Shown: positions 1 to 9,627 of the stretch, in pieces
Position numbering within the stretch: position 1 is the first letter of the stretch
How the letters are laid out: every line of letters begins with the position of its first letter
Assembly (NCBI GenBank): GCA_030448105.1
Contig: JAUJNP010000011.1
Span: 57,682-121,681 of the forward strand
Origin: Acidimicrobiales bacterium
GTDB taxonomy: Bacteria; Actinomycetota; Acidimicrobiia; Acidimicrobiales; Iamiaceae
Reading direction: 5' to 3'
DNA: 64,000 bases
Notes under the pieces: model-generated
The model's input: only the letters and a program-made list of their open reading frames with translations
Database searches by the model: none
What the model was told of the DNA's origin: nothing
Translations under genes and position numbers: made by a program

Positions 1-229
1 CGAAGGTGGGTGAGATCCCCTCGGCTTCGGCCTTGGCCAGGAGGCGCTCGTGCTCGGCGTCGTCGACCGTCTCCGCCTCGTCGATCAACATCACCGGGAT
101 GTCGTCCTTGATGAGGTAGCGACGCTTCAGCCGCGGGTTGTAGAGGGAGTCCTCGCCCTCGAAGTAGAGCAGGGGTCCCTTGTCCTCGGGGCAGGCGAGG
201 ATCTCGAGCAGCTGTGGGTCCAGGGCCAT
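1..229 (-). CDS. Trm112-like (UPF0434) small protein, partial
   Basis: The gene is cut by the left edge of the window; about 76 codons are visible, starting MALDPQLLEILACPEDKG. Trm112-family proteins are small zinc-ribbon-like partners of methyltransferases; in actinobacteria the gene commonly follows manB and precedes a phosphomannose isomerase gene. The ATG at 227-229 follows a purine-rich stretch (GGGGGAA) 6-12 nt upstream, a good ribosome site. The manB stop lies only 12 nt upstream, so the two are almost certainly co-transcribed. The specific methyltransferase partner cannot be told from here. Confidence 0.75.
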   Translation of the reverse strand, partial: MALDPQLLEILACPEDKGPLLYFEGEDSLYNPRLKRRYLIKDDIPVMLIDEAETVDDAEHERLLAKAEAEGISPTF

Positions 230-241
230 GGTGGTTCCCCC

Positions 242-1603
242 TCAGGGAGCGGTCGGGGCGGTGATCAGGCGGAGGAGCTCGGCCACGTGAGCGTCGCACT
301 CCTCGCGGGTGGGTGCCTCCAGGTTGAGGCGCAGCAGGGGCTCGGTGTTGGAGGGTCGCAGGTTGAACCACCAGGCGCCGAGGTCGACGGTGAGGCCATC
401 GAGGCGGTCCTGGTCGGCATCGGGGAAGGCGCCCGCCACCCGCTCTACGACGGCGCGGGGGTCGGGCACCTGGGTGTTGATCTCCCCGGACGCGGCGTAG
501 CGCTCGAAGGGGACGCGCAGCTCCGACAGCGGCCGGCCGGCGCGGCAGCGCTGCTCTAGCACGTGCATGGCGGCGATCAGCCCCGAGTCGGCCCGCCAGT
601 TGTCGCGGAAGTAGTAGTGGGCGGAGTGCTCGCCCCCGAAGGCGGCGCCGGTGTCGGCCATCACCTCCTTGATGAAGGAGTGGCCCACCTTGGTGCGGAT
701 CGGCGTGCCGCCCCGCTCCCGCACTATCTCGGGAACCGCCTTCGAGCAGATGCAGTTGTGCAGGACGGTGGCGCCGGGCTCCTTGGCGAGGATGCCGGCC
801 GCCACCATGGCCGTGGTGGTGGACCCGGAGATGGGCTCGCCCCGCTCGTCCACGACGAACACCCGGTCGGCGTCACCGTCGAACGCCAGCCCCACGTCGG
901 CCCCGGTGTCGAGGACACGGCGGCGCAGGTCGGCCTGGTTCTCCACCTGGATCGGGTCGGCGGGGTGGTTCGGGAAGCTGCCGTCCAGCTCGCCGAAGAG
1001 CACCTCGAGCTCGAAGGGCAACCCGGCGAAGACGGCCGGCACCACCAGGCCGCCCATGCCGTTGGCGGTGTCGGCCACGACCTTGAGCGGCTGGAGCGCG
1101 GCGAGGTCGATGAACGAGCGGACGTGGGCGGCGAAGTCGTCCAACAGGTCGCGCCCGCTCAGGGTGCCGGGCTCGGCGGGGGCCGGGGAGACCCCGCTGC
1201 GCACCATGGCCTTTATGCGGTCGAGGCCCGTGTCTTGCCCCACCGCTCGCGCCGCGCTGAGGCAGAACTTGATGCCGTTGTAGTGCGACGGGTTGTGGGA
1301 GGCGGTGAACATGGCGGCGGGCGCGTCGAGCCGGCCGGAGGCGAAGTACACGAGGTCGGTGGAGGCCAGGCCGAGATCGACCACGTCGAGGCCCTGGGAC
1401 TGGGCCCCCTCGGCGAACGCCGCCGCGAACTCCACGCCCGATGGGCGCATGTCGCGGCCCACGAGGACGCGCCCCGCCCCCTCGGTGTCGGCCGCGTAGC
1501 GGGCGAAGGCGGCTCCCATCGATCGGCAGAGGCCGGCGTCGAGCTGATCGGGGACGGTCCCACGCACGTCGTAGGCCTTGAACACCGCGTCGAGCACGTC
1601 CAT
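242..1603 (-). CDS. manB: Phosphomannomutase/phosphoglucomutase
   Basis: Interconverts hexose 6-phosphate and hexose 1-phosphate, feeding GDP-mannose or glucan precursors for the cell envelope. All four alpha-D-phosphohexomutase signatures are visible: the phosphoserine loop TASHNP (Ser about 102), the metal site DGDADR (Asp 242, 244, 246), the sugar-binding GGEHSAHYYF, and the C-terminal phosphate loop RPSNTEPLLR. I chose the ATG at 1603 (MDVLDAVFKAYDVRG), where family homology begins; an in-frame GTG at 1627 would add eight residues and overlap the upstream gene. Length (453 aa) is normal. It is the third gene of a minus-strand run: membrane glycan protein, GtrA-GT2, manB, Trm112. Confidence 0.93.
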   Translation of the reverse strand: MDVLDAVFKAYDVRGTVPDQLDAGLCRSMGAAFARYAADTEGAGRVLVGRDMRPSGVEFAAAFAEGAQSQGLDVVDLGLASTDLVYFASGRLDAPAAMFTASHNPSHYNGIKFCLSAARAVGQDTGLDRIKAMVRSGVSPAPAEPGTLSGRDLLDDFAAHVRSFIDLAALQPLKVVADTANGMGGLVVPAVFAGLPFELEVLFGELDGSFPNHPADPIQVENQADLRRRVLDTGADVGLAFDGDADRVFVVDERGEPISGSTTTAMVAAGILAKEPGATVLHNCICSKAVPEIVRERGGTPIRTKVGHSFIKEVMADTGAAFGGEHSAHYYFRDNWRADSGLIAAMHVLEQRCRAGRPLSELRVPFERYAASGEINTQVPDPRAVVERVAGAFPDADQDRLDGLTVDLGAWWFNLRPSNTEPLLRLNLEAPTREECDAHVAELLRLITAPTAP

Positions 1604-1616
1604 GAGGACCGGCACC

Positions 1617-2987
1617 CTAACGTCCACCGACCCCGCCCTCGGCTGACGCGCCGGGTGCGGCCAGGGTGGCCGCCTCCTCGTCGGTGAGGTCGTAGCGACC
1701 GCGGCGGCCGTCGCGCTGGAGGCGCAGGAGGTCGCGGACGAGGCGAAAGCCGTCGCGCACCACGTGCACGGTGGAGCGCTCGGAGTTCTCCACCGCCACC
1801 GGAACCTCGGTCAAGGAGAGGCGGTAGCGCTCGACGAGGTGGAACAGCTCCACGTCGAAGGCGAAGCCGTCGATGCGGGACCGGCCGAAGAGGACCCGGG
1901 CCACGTCGGAGCGGAACGCCTTGAGGCCGCACTGGGTGTCGCGGTAGTGGCCGAGCAGCACGGCGTGAGTGAAGCGGTTGATCACCCGCCCCCCCACGTC
2001 GCGCAGGCGGCTGGCGCGCACGAGGGTGGTGGCCTCCGCGTGGCGCCGGCTGCCGACCACCACGTCCCATCCGTCCTCCACCGCCCCCAGGAGCCGCAGG
2101 ATCTGGTCGGGTGGGTAGGCCAGGTCGGCGTCGGTGAACGCCACCGTCCGGCCCCGGGCGGCGAGCATCCCGGCCCGCACGGCCGCCCCCTTGCCCCGGT
2201 TGGCCGGCTGGACGACCACCTGTTCGGCGCCGGCGGCGCGGGCCGCCGCCGCGGTGGCGTCGGGTGAGCCGTCGTCCACCACCACGATCTCGAGGTCTCC
2301 TCCCTCGGCCACCTCGGCCAGTCCGGCCCGCAGGCGTTCGATGGTGGAGGCGATGCGGGCCTCCTCGGAGTAGGCCGGCACCACGACCGACAGCCGCACC
2401 GCGCCCGGGGCCGGCGGCCGGTCGGCACGGGCGGCCAGGTCGGCCCGGACCTCGTCGAAGAGGACGCCCCGGTACACCCGGAGGCGGAAGGCGGCGGCGA
2501 GGGCGACGGCGGGCACCTTGGCCGCCACCAGCCCCCACGGACCGCCCGGGTCCAGGAAGCGCACCGCCACCACGAGCACGGCCACGTCGAGCAGTCCGCC
2601 CAGCAGGGCGGTGAGGGCGAAGGCGGCCGGGAAGAACACCCACCGCACCGACGGGTCCCCGGCGAAGGTGACGGCCCGGTTGAGCAGGTAGGAGCAGCAG
2701 GCGGCGGCCACGATGGCGGCGGCGTCGGCGGCCGCCACCGGCCAGCCCGCACCCCGCGCCAGCGCGACGAGCACGCCGACGTCCACCGCGGTCACCACCA
2801 CGCCGATGGCGGCGAAGCGCCGGAGGCGGTCGACGGCGGCGAAGCGTCCGAGGCGACCGGTGGCCGCGCCCCGCCGGGGGACCCGGCCCGCCGGGGTCAA
2901 CCGACCGGCGGGTCCGGCGGCGACGGCGACGTCGACGGCACAGGCGAGGGCGGCGTCGACGGCACACCAGGCGGTCGATCCCCCCAC
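1617..2987 (-). CDS. GtrA-like membrane domain fused to family 2 glycosyltransferase
   Basis: Residues about 50-170 form a four-helix GtrA-type membrane domain, and residues about 195-400 a GT2 transferase of the polyprenyl-phosphate sugar synthase type: nucleotide-binding VVVPAYSEE, VVVDDGSPD, the acidic DADLAYPPDQ site and a QCGLKAF acceptor motif. By family it would move a sugar from a nucleotide donor to a lipid phosphate on the inner face, while GtrA-like domains are thought to help flip such lipids. The GTG start at 2987 overlaps the upstream gene by 91 bp and lacks a clear ribosome site; no other ATG, GTG or TTG precedes the first membrane helix. It ends 14 bp before the manB start, linking sugar supply and use. 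Confidence 0.85.
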   Translation of the reverse strand: MGGSTAWCAVDAALACAVDVAVAAGPAGRLTPAGRVPRRGAATGRLGRFAAVDRLRRFAAIGVVVTAVDVGVLVALARGAGWPVAAADAAAIVAAACCSYLLNRAVTFAGDPSVRWVFFPAAFALTALLGGLLDVAVLVVAVRFLDPGGPWGLVAAKVPAVALAAAFRLRVYRGVLFDEVRADLAARADRPPAPGAVRLSVVVPAYSEEARIASTIERLRAGLAEVAEGGDLEIVVVDDGSPDATAAAARAAGAEQVVVQPANRGKGAAVRAGMLAARGRTVAFTDADLAYPPDQILRLLGAVEDGWDVVVGSRRHAEATTLVRASRLRDVGGRVINRFTHAVLLGHYRDTQCGLKAFRSDVARVLFGRSRIDGFAFDVELFHLVERYRLSLTEVPVAVENSERSTVHVVRDGFRLVRDLLRLQRDGRRGRYDLTDEEAATLAAPGASAEGGVGGR

Positions 2988-5776
2988 GGGCTCGGGGGCG
3001 GGGCACCGCGGTCGGGGTCGACCGGCTGGGGGGCGTTGGTGCGGAGCTCATCGAGCTGGTAGGGCACCGCTCCGTCGGGCACGGTGGGGACGGGTCGGCG
3101 GCGGGGCTCGGGCATCGTCACCGCCGGACGCCGGGCCAGCAACACCAGTCCGGCCAGGCCGGCCAGGGTGAGCACGATGGCCAGCCAGTCCACCGGGGTG
3201 CGCCCGTAGTGGAGGCTCACGTGGGTGGAGGTGGGCACGACCACCATCAGGTTGGGCGTGACCCGGTAGGGACCCTCGCCCCCCGAGACCTGCCAGTTGG
3301 GGAAGTACGACACCTTCACCAACACCGGGCGGCCCACCTGGTCCACGTCGAAGGAGAGGCGGTCGTCGCCGCTGGTGATGTTGGTGACCCGGGCGGGCTC
3401 GACCGCCCGCTGCGGCACCTCCGGCAGGGGCCGGTTGCCGATGGCCCGCTTGGTGCCGTCGGCCTGCTCCACCGGTACCTCCGGCACCCGCACCCGGGCC
3501 CAGCCGTCCGGGCCGTCGGCGGCGAGCGGCACCGACCAACGCTCGGGGTCCATGTACCAGGCCACCGCCGGGTCGAGCCACTGCGGCTGGGTCTCGTCCA
3601 CGCCGTCCATCACCACCGGCTGGTACTCGAGCGGAGTGACGAGGGCGGAGTCGGCCGCCGGCAGCTGGTACACGTGCCAGGGACCGGACACCGCCACCTC
3701 GGTGAGGCTCGGGTGGGCGGCGGCCGCCTGCACCGCCCGATCGGTGAAGGCCATGTAGTACTTCACGCCCATGAGGCCGAGCTGGCGGAGGCCGAGGTCG
3801 AGGTCGAAGGACCGGTAGGCGAGGTCGCGCTGGGCACACGACCCCTTGTCGGACAGCTCGCACTGGCTGAGGAAGTGATACGGCGTGGTGGCCGACGACT
3901 CGAAGTAGAGGCCCTCCATCGACCCGATGCAGGAGTCGGTGAAGTACGGGAGCAGCATCGGCGCCATCGGGGTGCCGTAGGACTCGAGGCGGTCGCCGTA
4001 CTCCCAGAACGCCCGCCCGCAGCCGTGGTCGGGGTCCCGGCCCAGCCGGGCCATGGTGGCCACCATGGCCCGGTACTCCGGCCAGCCGCCCTGGCCCTCG
4101 GGGACCTTGGCGCCGGGCCCGGTCACCGGCTTGCCCTCGAGGCCCTCGTAGTTCCACTTGGCCCAGCCGGGCACGTCGTTGCGGTACGTGCGGTGCAGCC
4201 CCATCCAGGTCACCCCCCCGGTGGTGGGATAGGTGGCGCCGGGGAGCCGGCCGAGGGGCACGCCGAGGAACACGAGGGCGAAGGCCAGGCAGCCCACCGC
4301 TCCCACCGCGCCGACCACCGGGCCGGGGCGCTCCGGGTCGCGGGCCAGCAGGGTGGCCAGCGAGCGCAGCACCTCGGCCACGCCCACGCCGGCCAGCAGG
4401 AAGAGGGAGAGGAAGAAGAACGGCAGGACCCGGGCGTTCCAGAGTCGCGCCTGGGGGATCCACACGAAGGCGGCGGCCGAGACGGCCGTGGCCGCCGCCA
4501 GGAGCAGGCCGGGGCGGTACCGGTACACCACCGCCACCACCAGTCCCACCGCGGCCAGGGCCAGAGGCCACCAGAGGGCCTGGGGAGCCAGGTAGTCCCA
4601 GATGTCCTGGGGGGCGCCGGCGGCGTCGGTGGCCCCTGGCGAGGGGAGCTTCTCCCACCCCATGTCGTTCACATAGGCGTGGCGGAGCAGGAACGGCACC
4701 ACCCAGAACGCGCTCAGCAGGCCGGCGACGGGCAGGGTGGGCAGGGCCCACCGCAGTCGCGCCCGGCCCGGCCACACTGCCAGCGCCAGGAAGGTGACGC
4801 CGAGGGCGAAGAAGGCGGGGATGAGGTGGCAGAGCCCGGTGAGGGCGAGCAGCACGGCGGCGACGGCCCGGTGGCGGCCGGTGCGAAGGCCGTTCACCAG
4901 GAAACCGAGGTAGAGCACGCACAGGCTGAGGCTGATCGAGAAGGCGAACTCGCCCGCCATGGTCGACGCCATGTTGCCGCCGATGATGTTGCCGGTGCCC
5001 CCGTTCAGGGTCGGCTCCCGGTTGTAGATGAAGAACAGCGAGGCCACCGCCAGCACCGGCGGCCCGGGGAAGGCGAGCCCGCTGAGGCGCCCGAAGGCCC
5101 AGGCCGCCACCGGCAGGCTCACCAGCCCGCTGACGGTGATGAGCTTGAACGCCACCCCGTAGGGCACGGGCACGACGAGGACGGCCATCACCAGCCCGGC
5201 GCCGAGCAGCACCCGGCGCCCGCGGTGCAGCCGCGGCACCACCCAGCCGGAGACGGCGACGGCCGCCGCCGCCAGCACCGCCGGCACCACCAGCAGGTTG
5301 CGGATCCCGACGTTGAGGGCGACCACCAGCAGGGACGGGACCACCATGTAGAACTGGTAGGCCGGGAAGCCGGCGTACCAGTCGGGTGACCAGCCCGTCA
5401 GCCGGAAGTTCGACAGCACGTGGTGCATCAGGTACATCGGTCCCCACACGTGGGCGCCCATGTCGCCGCCGGTGGGCGTGTTCTCCCGGAGCACGAGGCC
5501 GGGGTGGGCGCTGTGGAACACGAACCAGGCACACCCGGCCACCACCGCCAGGCTCACCCAGCCCGTCCACGGCACCGCCGCCAGGCGCCGGCCGGCCCGG
5601 GACAGGGCCGGACCGACCTCCACCGTGGCCCGGCGGTCGGGCTCGCCCCGCTCCGCCAGGGGCGGGGGTTCGGTGACGGCGTCCCCGTCGACCGGGTCGG
5701 GGGTGGCCCGGTCGAACAGGGCGGTGCTGCTCATGGATGGCCCTTCGACGCGGGCCGGCCCTTCGGGATCGCTCAT
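2897..5776 (-). CDS. Large polytopic membrane protein, PTPS-related / YfhO-like glycan family
   Basis: About 959 aa. Residues 70-560 hold a dozen or so hydrophobic helices. The sequence GGDMGAHVWGPMYL then WSPDWYAGFPAYQFY is typical of the '6-pyruvoyl-tetrahydropterin synthase related' membrane family, which resembles C-type glycosyltransferases. A large extracytoplasmic region (about 570-880) precedes a last helix and a proline/serine-rich tail (SPWGDRPPGVPSTPPSPVPS). The substrate is unknown; the position upstream of GtrA-GT2 and manB suggests envelope polysaccharide or lipid glycosylation. The start could instead be the ATG at 5734, which has a better GAAGGG ribosome site; the ATG at 5776 adds 14 residues. 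Confidence 0.8.
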   Translation of the reverse strand: MSDPEGPARVEGPSMSSTALFDRATPDPVDGDAVTEPPPLAERGEPDRRATVEVGPALSRAGRRLAAVPWTGWVSLAVVAGCAWFVFHSAHPGLVLRENTPTGGDMGAHVWGPMYLMHHVLSNFRLTGWSPDWYAGFPAYQFYMVVPSLLVVALNVGIRNLLVVPAVLAAAAVAVSGWVVPRLHRGRRVLLGAGLVMAVLVVPVPYGVAFKLITVSGLVSLPVAAWAFGRLSGLAFPGPPVLAVASLFFIYNREPTLNGGTGNIIGGNMASTMAGEFAFSISLSLCVLYLGFLVNGLRTGRHRAVAAVLLALTGLCHLIPAFFALGVTFLALAVWPGRARLRWALPTLPVAGLLSAFWVVPFLLRHAYVNDMGWEKLPSPGATDAAGAPQDIWDYLAPQALWWPLALAAVGLVVAVVYRYRPGLLLAAATAVSAAAFVWIPQARLWNARVLPFFFLSLFLLAGVGVAEVLRSLATLLARDPERPGPVVGAVGAVGCLAFALVFLGVPLGRLPGATYPTTGGVTWMGLHRTYRNDVPGWAKWNYEGLEGKPVTGPGAKVPEGQGGWPEYRAMVATMARLGRDPDHGCGRAFWEYGDRLESYGTPMAPMLLPYFTDSCIGSMEGLYFESSATTPYHFLSQCELSDKGSCAQRDLAYRSFDLDLGLRQLGLMGVKYYMAFTDRAVQAAAAHPSLTEVAVSGPWHVYQLPAADSALVTPLEYQPVVMDGVDETQPQWLDPAVAWYMDPERWSVPLAADGPDGWARVRVPEVPVEQADGTKRAIGNRPLPEVPQRAVEPARVTNITSGDDRLSFDVDQVGRPVLVKVSYFPNWQVSGGEGPYRVTPNLMVVVPTSTHVSLHYGRTPVDWLAIVLTLAGLAGLVLLARRPAVTMPEPRRRPVPTVPDGAVPYQLDELRTNAPQPVDPDRGAPPPSPWGDRPPGVPSTPPSPVPSTSPSPPDPPVG

Positions 5777-5826
5777 GGAGTCGCCAATGGTGCCATCCAC
5801 CGGGCCGGGCGGGTCATCACGAACCC

Positions 5827-6612
5827 TCACAGCACGAGGAGCGCCACGACGGTGACCGCGTTGAAGGCGAGGTGGGCCATGATGCTGGGTCCCAACCGCC
5901 CGGTGCGCTGGGCCAGCAGGGCGAGCACCAGCCCGAAGGCGATGAGGGCGGGGAGCTGGAGCACCTCGAAGTGGGTGACGCCGAAGACCACCGAGGACAG
6001 GGCCACCGCCACCGCCGGCGACCAGCGACGGACCGCCGATCGCTGGAGCAAGCCGCGGAAGAAGAGCTCCTCGACCACCGGCGCGCCGATCACCACGATG
6101 AGGACCAGCAACGCCACGCCCAGCGGGTCGGTGGCCTTGTCGGCGAGGGCCCGCGCCGGCTCCTCCAGCTCCGAGATGTCCCGGCCGAGCGCCCGGGCCC
6201 AGGGGATCGACACGACCGGCACCAGGACGAGCTGGCAGGCCACGCCGATGGCCAGGCCCACGGGCACGTCCACCGCCCGCATCCGCAGCCCGAAGTCGGA
6301 CACCAGCCCGCGGCCCTTCGACCGGGCGGCCAGCACGGGCGCGCCCAGGAGCCCGAACCAGAGGAAGGCCTGCAGCACGGCGACCATCCACAGCGGGGTG
6401 ACGGTGGCCACCAGCTCCCGTCCCGTCACCGCGCCGACCTGGTCCAGGACCACCTGTCCCACCGGTTGGATCCGCCCCGTGGAGGACAGCAGGGCCACGG
6501 CGGCGAAGAGGGCCATGGTCTCGGCCACCAGCCACCCGACCAGCGCGTCGCCCAGGCCCCACCGGGGGGCGGGCGCCGCCTCGGGGGCGGTAGGGGGCGC
6601 GGGAGCGGTCAT
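5827..6612 (-). CDS. CPBP (CAAX/Abi family) intramembrane metalloprotease
   Basis: 261 aa with about eight membrane helices. It carries the diagnostic EELFFRG motif (EExxxR, residues 181-186), followed by FGVTHFE and HLAFN, which supply the further conserved His and Asn residues of the active site. Family members are glutamate-dependent intramembrane proteases of the Rce1/Abi type; bacterial substrates are mostly unknown. It lies 50 bp upstream of the PTPS-related protein on the same strand. The proline/alanine-rich N-terminus (first 17 residues) is probably cytoplasmic. Confidence 0.88.
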   Translation of the reverse strand: MTAPAPPTAPEAAPAPRWGLGDALVGWLVAETMALFAAVALLSSTGRIQPVGQVVLDQVGAVTGRELVATVTPLWMVAVLQAFLWFGLLGAPVLAARSKGRGLVSDFGLRMRAVDVPVGLAIGVACQLVLVPVVSIPWARALGRDISELEEPARALADKATDPLGVALLVLIVVIGAPVVEELFFRGLLQRSAVRRWSPAVAVALSSVVFGVTHFEVLQLPALIAFGLVLALLAQRTGRLGPSIMAHLAFNAVTVVALLVL

Positions 6613-6726
6613 GGCGGGCAGGGCCGAGGGTCGAGGCAGGCGGCGGGAGCACCCACGCCGGGGAGGCTATGTGCTGGGACGAGTCGCCCTCAGCCGGCGC
6701 CGCTCTCCCTGGCGGGTGCGCCGCGC

Positions 6727-6960
6727 CTAGCTGGCCAGGGCGGAGCGTCCGGCGAAGACCGACGCCTCGCGGCGGCGATCGCGGAGCTGCCAGCCGCGGG
6801 GCACCCGCAAGCCATCGGCGTGGCGATCACAGAGGTCGTGGCGCATCGGGTGCGGTTCGTCGGCCAGGTGGTCGATCCAGACGGTGCCGTCGGCGTAGTC
6901 GTAGGAGAGGGTGGTGGAGGCCGGTCCGTGGCAGTCCGGGCGGGCACAGCGTCGGGCCAT
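6727..6960 (-). CDS. DUF3499 family protein
   Basis: 77 aa, starting MARRCARPDC. It has paired cysteines (CARPDC), then TLSYDYADGTVWIDHLA, a DLCDRHADGL segment and VPRGWQ, which together match the actinobacterial DUF3499 family. The CxxxxC and CxxH pairs suggest a small zinc site. Function unknown; in many actinobacteria the gene sits beside manB, and here it is separated from it by three envelope genes. The ATG at 6958-6960 lies 8 nt after TACAGT on its strand and has no ribosome site, so the message is probably leaderless. Confidence 0.85.
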   Translation of the reverse strand: MARRCARPDCHGPASTTLSYDYADGTVWIDHLADEPHPMRHDLCDRHADGLRVPRGWQLRDRRREASVFAGRSALAS

Positions 6961-6968
6961 GGCGGGCG

Positions 6969-6974
6969 ACTGTA
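6969..6974 (-). promoter_or_regulatory. -10 hexamer TACAGT, leaderless promoter of the DUF3499 gene
   Basis: TACAGT read on the minus strand, with 8 nt to the ATG. No Shine-Dalgarno sequence fits in between. Confidence 0.45.
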
Positions 6975-7045
6975 CCGAGGCGATCGGCCGCCAACGGGGA
7001 CCGGTGAACCCCGGGCGCGAGGTCCGCAAGCGGTAGGTCCCCACC

Positions 7046-7051
7046 TAGCAT
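7046..7051 (+). promoter_or_regulatory. -10 hexamer TAGCAT, leaderless promoter of the FtsH-type gene
   Basis: TAGCAT followed by 6 nt (GGCGCG) and then the ATG at 7058. The spacing puts the transcription start at or next to the A of ATG. The -35 region is weak. Confidence 0.55.
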
Positions 7052-7057
7052 GGCGCG

Positions 7058-9007
<1,950 letters not shown>

Positions 9008-9044
9008 CCGGGCTCGGCCCGGCTGCGTGAGCGCCGAGGCGGTC

Positions 9045-9075
9045 GCGCTGGAACGGACCAGAGTCGAACCAGCGC
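9045..9075. terminator. Hairpin between convergent ftsH and thioredoxin-like genes
   Basis: A perfect 7-bp stem, GCGCTGG (9045-9051) with CCAGCGC (9069-9075), and a 17-nt loop, 37 bp after the ftsH stop. No T-run follows, so it would be an imperfect terminator. The loop holds a GAGTCGAACC stretch that looks like a tRNA T-arm, but there is no tRNA here. Confidence 0.35.
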
Positions 9076-9093
9076 AACAGCCTTCGCCCTACC

Positions 9094-9120
9094 GGTCAGG
9101 CGGGTCAGGCGGTCAGGCGG
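9094..9120. repeat. Three tandem copies of GGTCAGGCG
   Basis: Copies at 9094-9102, 9103-9111 and 9111-9119 (overlapping by one base). The last copy contains the TGA stop of the minus-strand thioredoxin-like gene. Probably simple slippage. Confidence 0.5.
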
Positions 9121-9565
9121 CCCCGTGATCACAGCCGGGCGGGGTGCTGCCCGGCTCCCTGAGCTCGGCCACGGTGGCCCACAGGTCGGCTGAGGAGGGC
9201 TCGCCCAGGAACGAGGCCCGCACCACCCCAGCGTGGTCGGCCACCACCAGGCAGGGCACGGCGTCGATGCCGTAGCGCTGGTGGAGCTCGGCCCGGGCTC
9301 CCGCCTCGACCTCCTCGACGGCCACCTCCGCGCTGGCCAGCTGCTCGGCCTTGGCCCACGTGCCCCGGCAGGACAGGCAGGAGGCCGAGCTGAACACGGC
9401 CACGAGCCACGGTGCGTCCGGCCGGTCGAAATCGGCGCGGTCGAGCTGGGCCGGTACCGACCACGACGACTGGGTGGGCGGGTCCGGGGCGGTGCGCCGA
9501 CGCACCACCGCGGCGATGGCCGCCACCACCGCCACCGCCACCAGCACGACGAGCACCCGTTCCAC
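9113..9565 (-). CDS. Membrane-anchored thioredoxin-like protein
   Basis: 150 aa with one N-terminal membrane helix (VERVLVVLVAVAVVAAIAAV) and a thioredoxin-fold domain. The redox motif is CLSC (Cys 63 and 66) in SSASCLSCRGTW, and a cis-proline follows in GIDAVPCLVV. The fold should lie outside the membrane, where it could handle disulfides or pass electrons. I chose the GTG at 9565, which directly precedes the helix; upstream codons read as low-complexity filler. It diverges from the MFS gene with 62 bp between start codons, and a shared control region is possible. Confidence 0.75.
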   Translation of the reverse strand: MERVLVVLVAVAVVAAIAAVVRRRTAPDPPTQSSWSVPAQLDRADFDRPDAPWLVAVFSSASCLSCRGTWAKAEQLASAEVAVEEVEAGARAELHQRYGIDAVPCLVVADHAGVVRASFLGEPSSADLWATVAELREPGSTPPGCDHGAA

Positions 9566-9627
9566 CCCGCGAGTCTGGCCGCCGGGCGGCAAGGTGCGGA
9601 CGGGGGTCGTGCAGAATCTCCCGCCGC

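Noticed and set aside
2897..6652. One continuous 1251-residue protein including the region upstream of 5776
   Set aside because: The frame is open, but upstream of 5776 it reads through the CPBP protease gene in a shadow frame with Arg/Gly/Pro-rich nonsense.
9046..9080. tRNA or tRNA fragment after ftsH
   Set aside because: GAGTCGAACC resembles a T-arm, but there is no acceptor stem, D-arm or anticodon loop; the sequence is the loop of a 7-bp hairpin.
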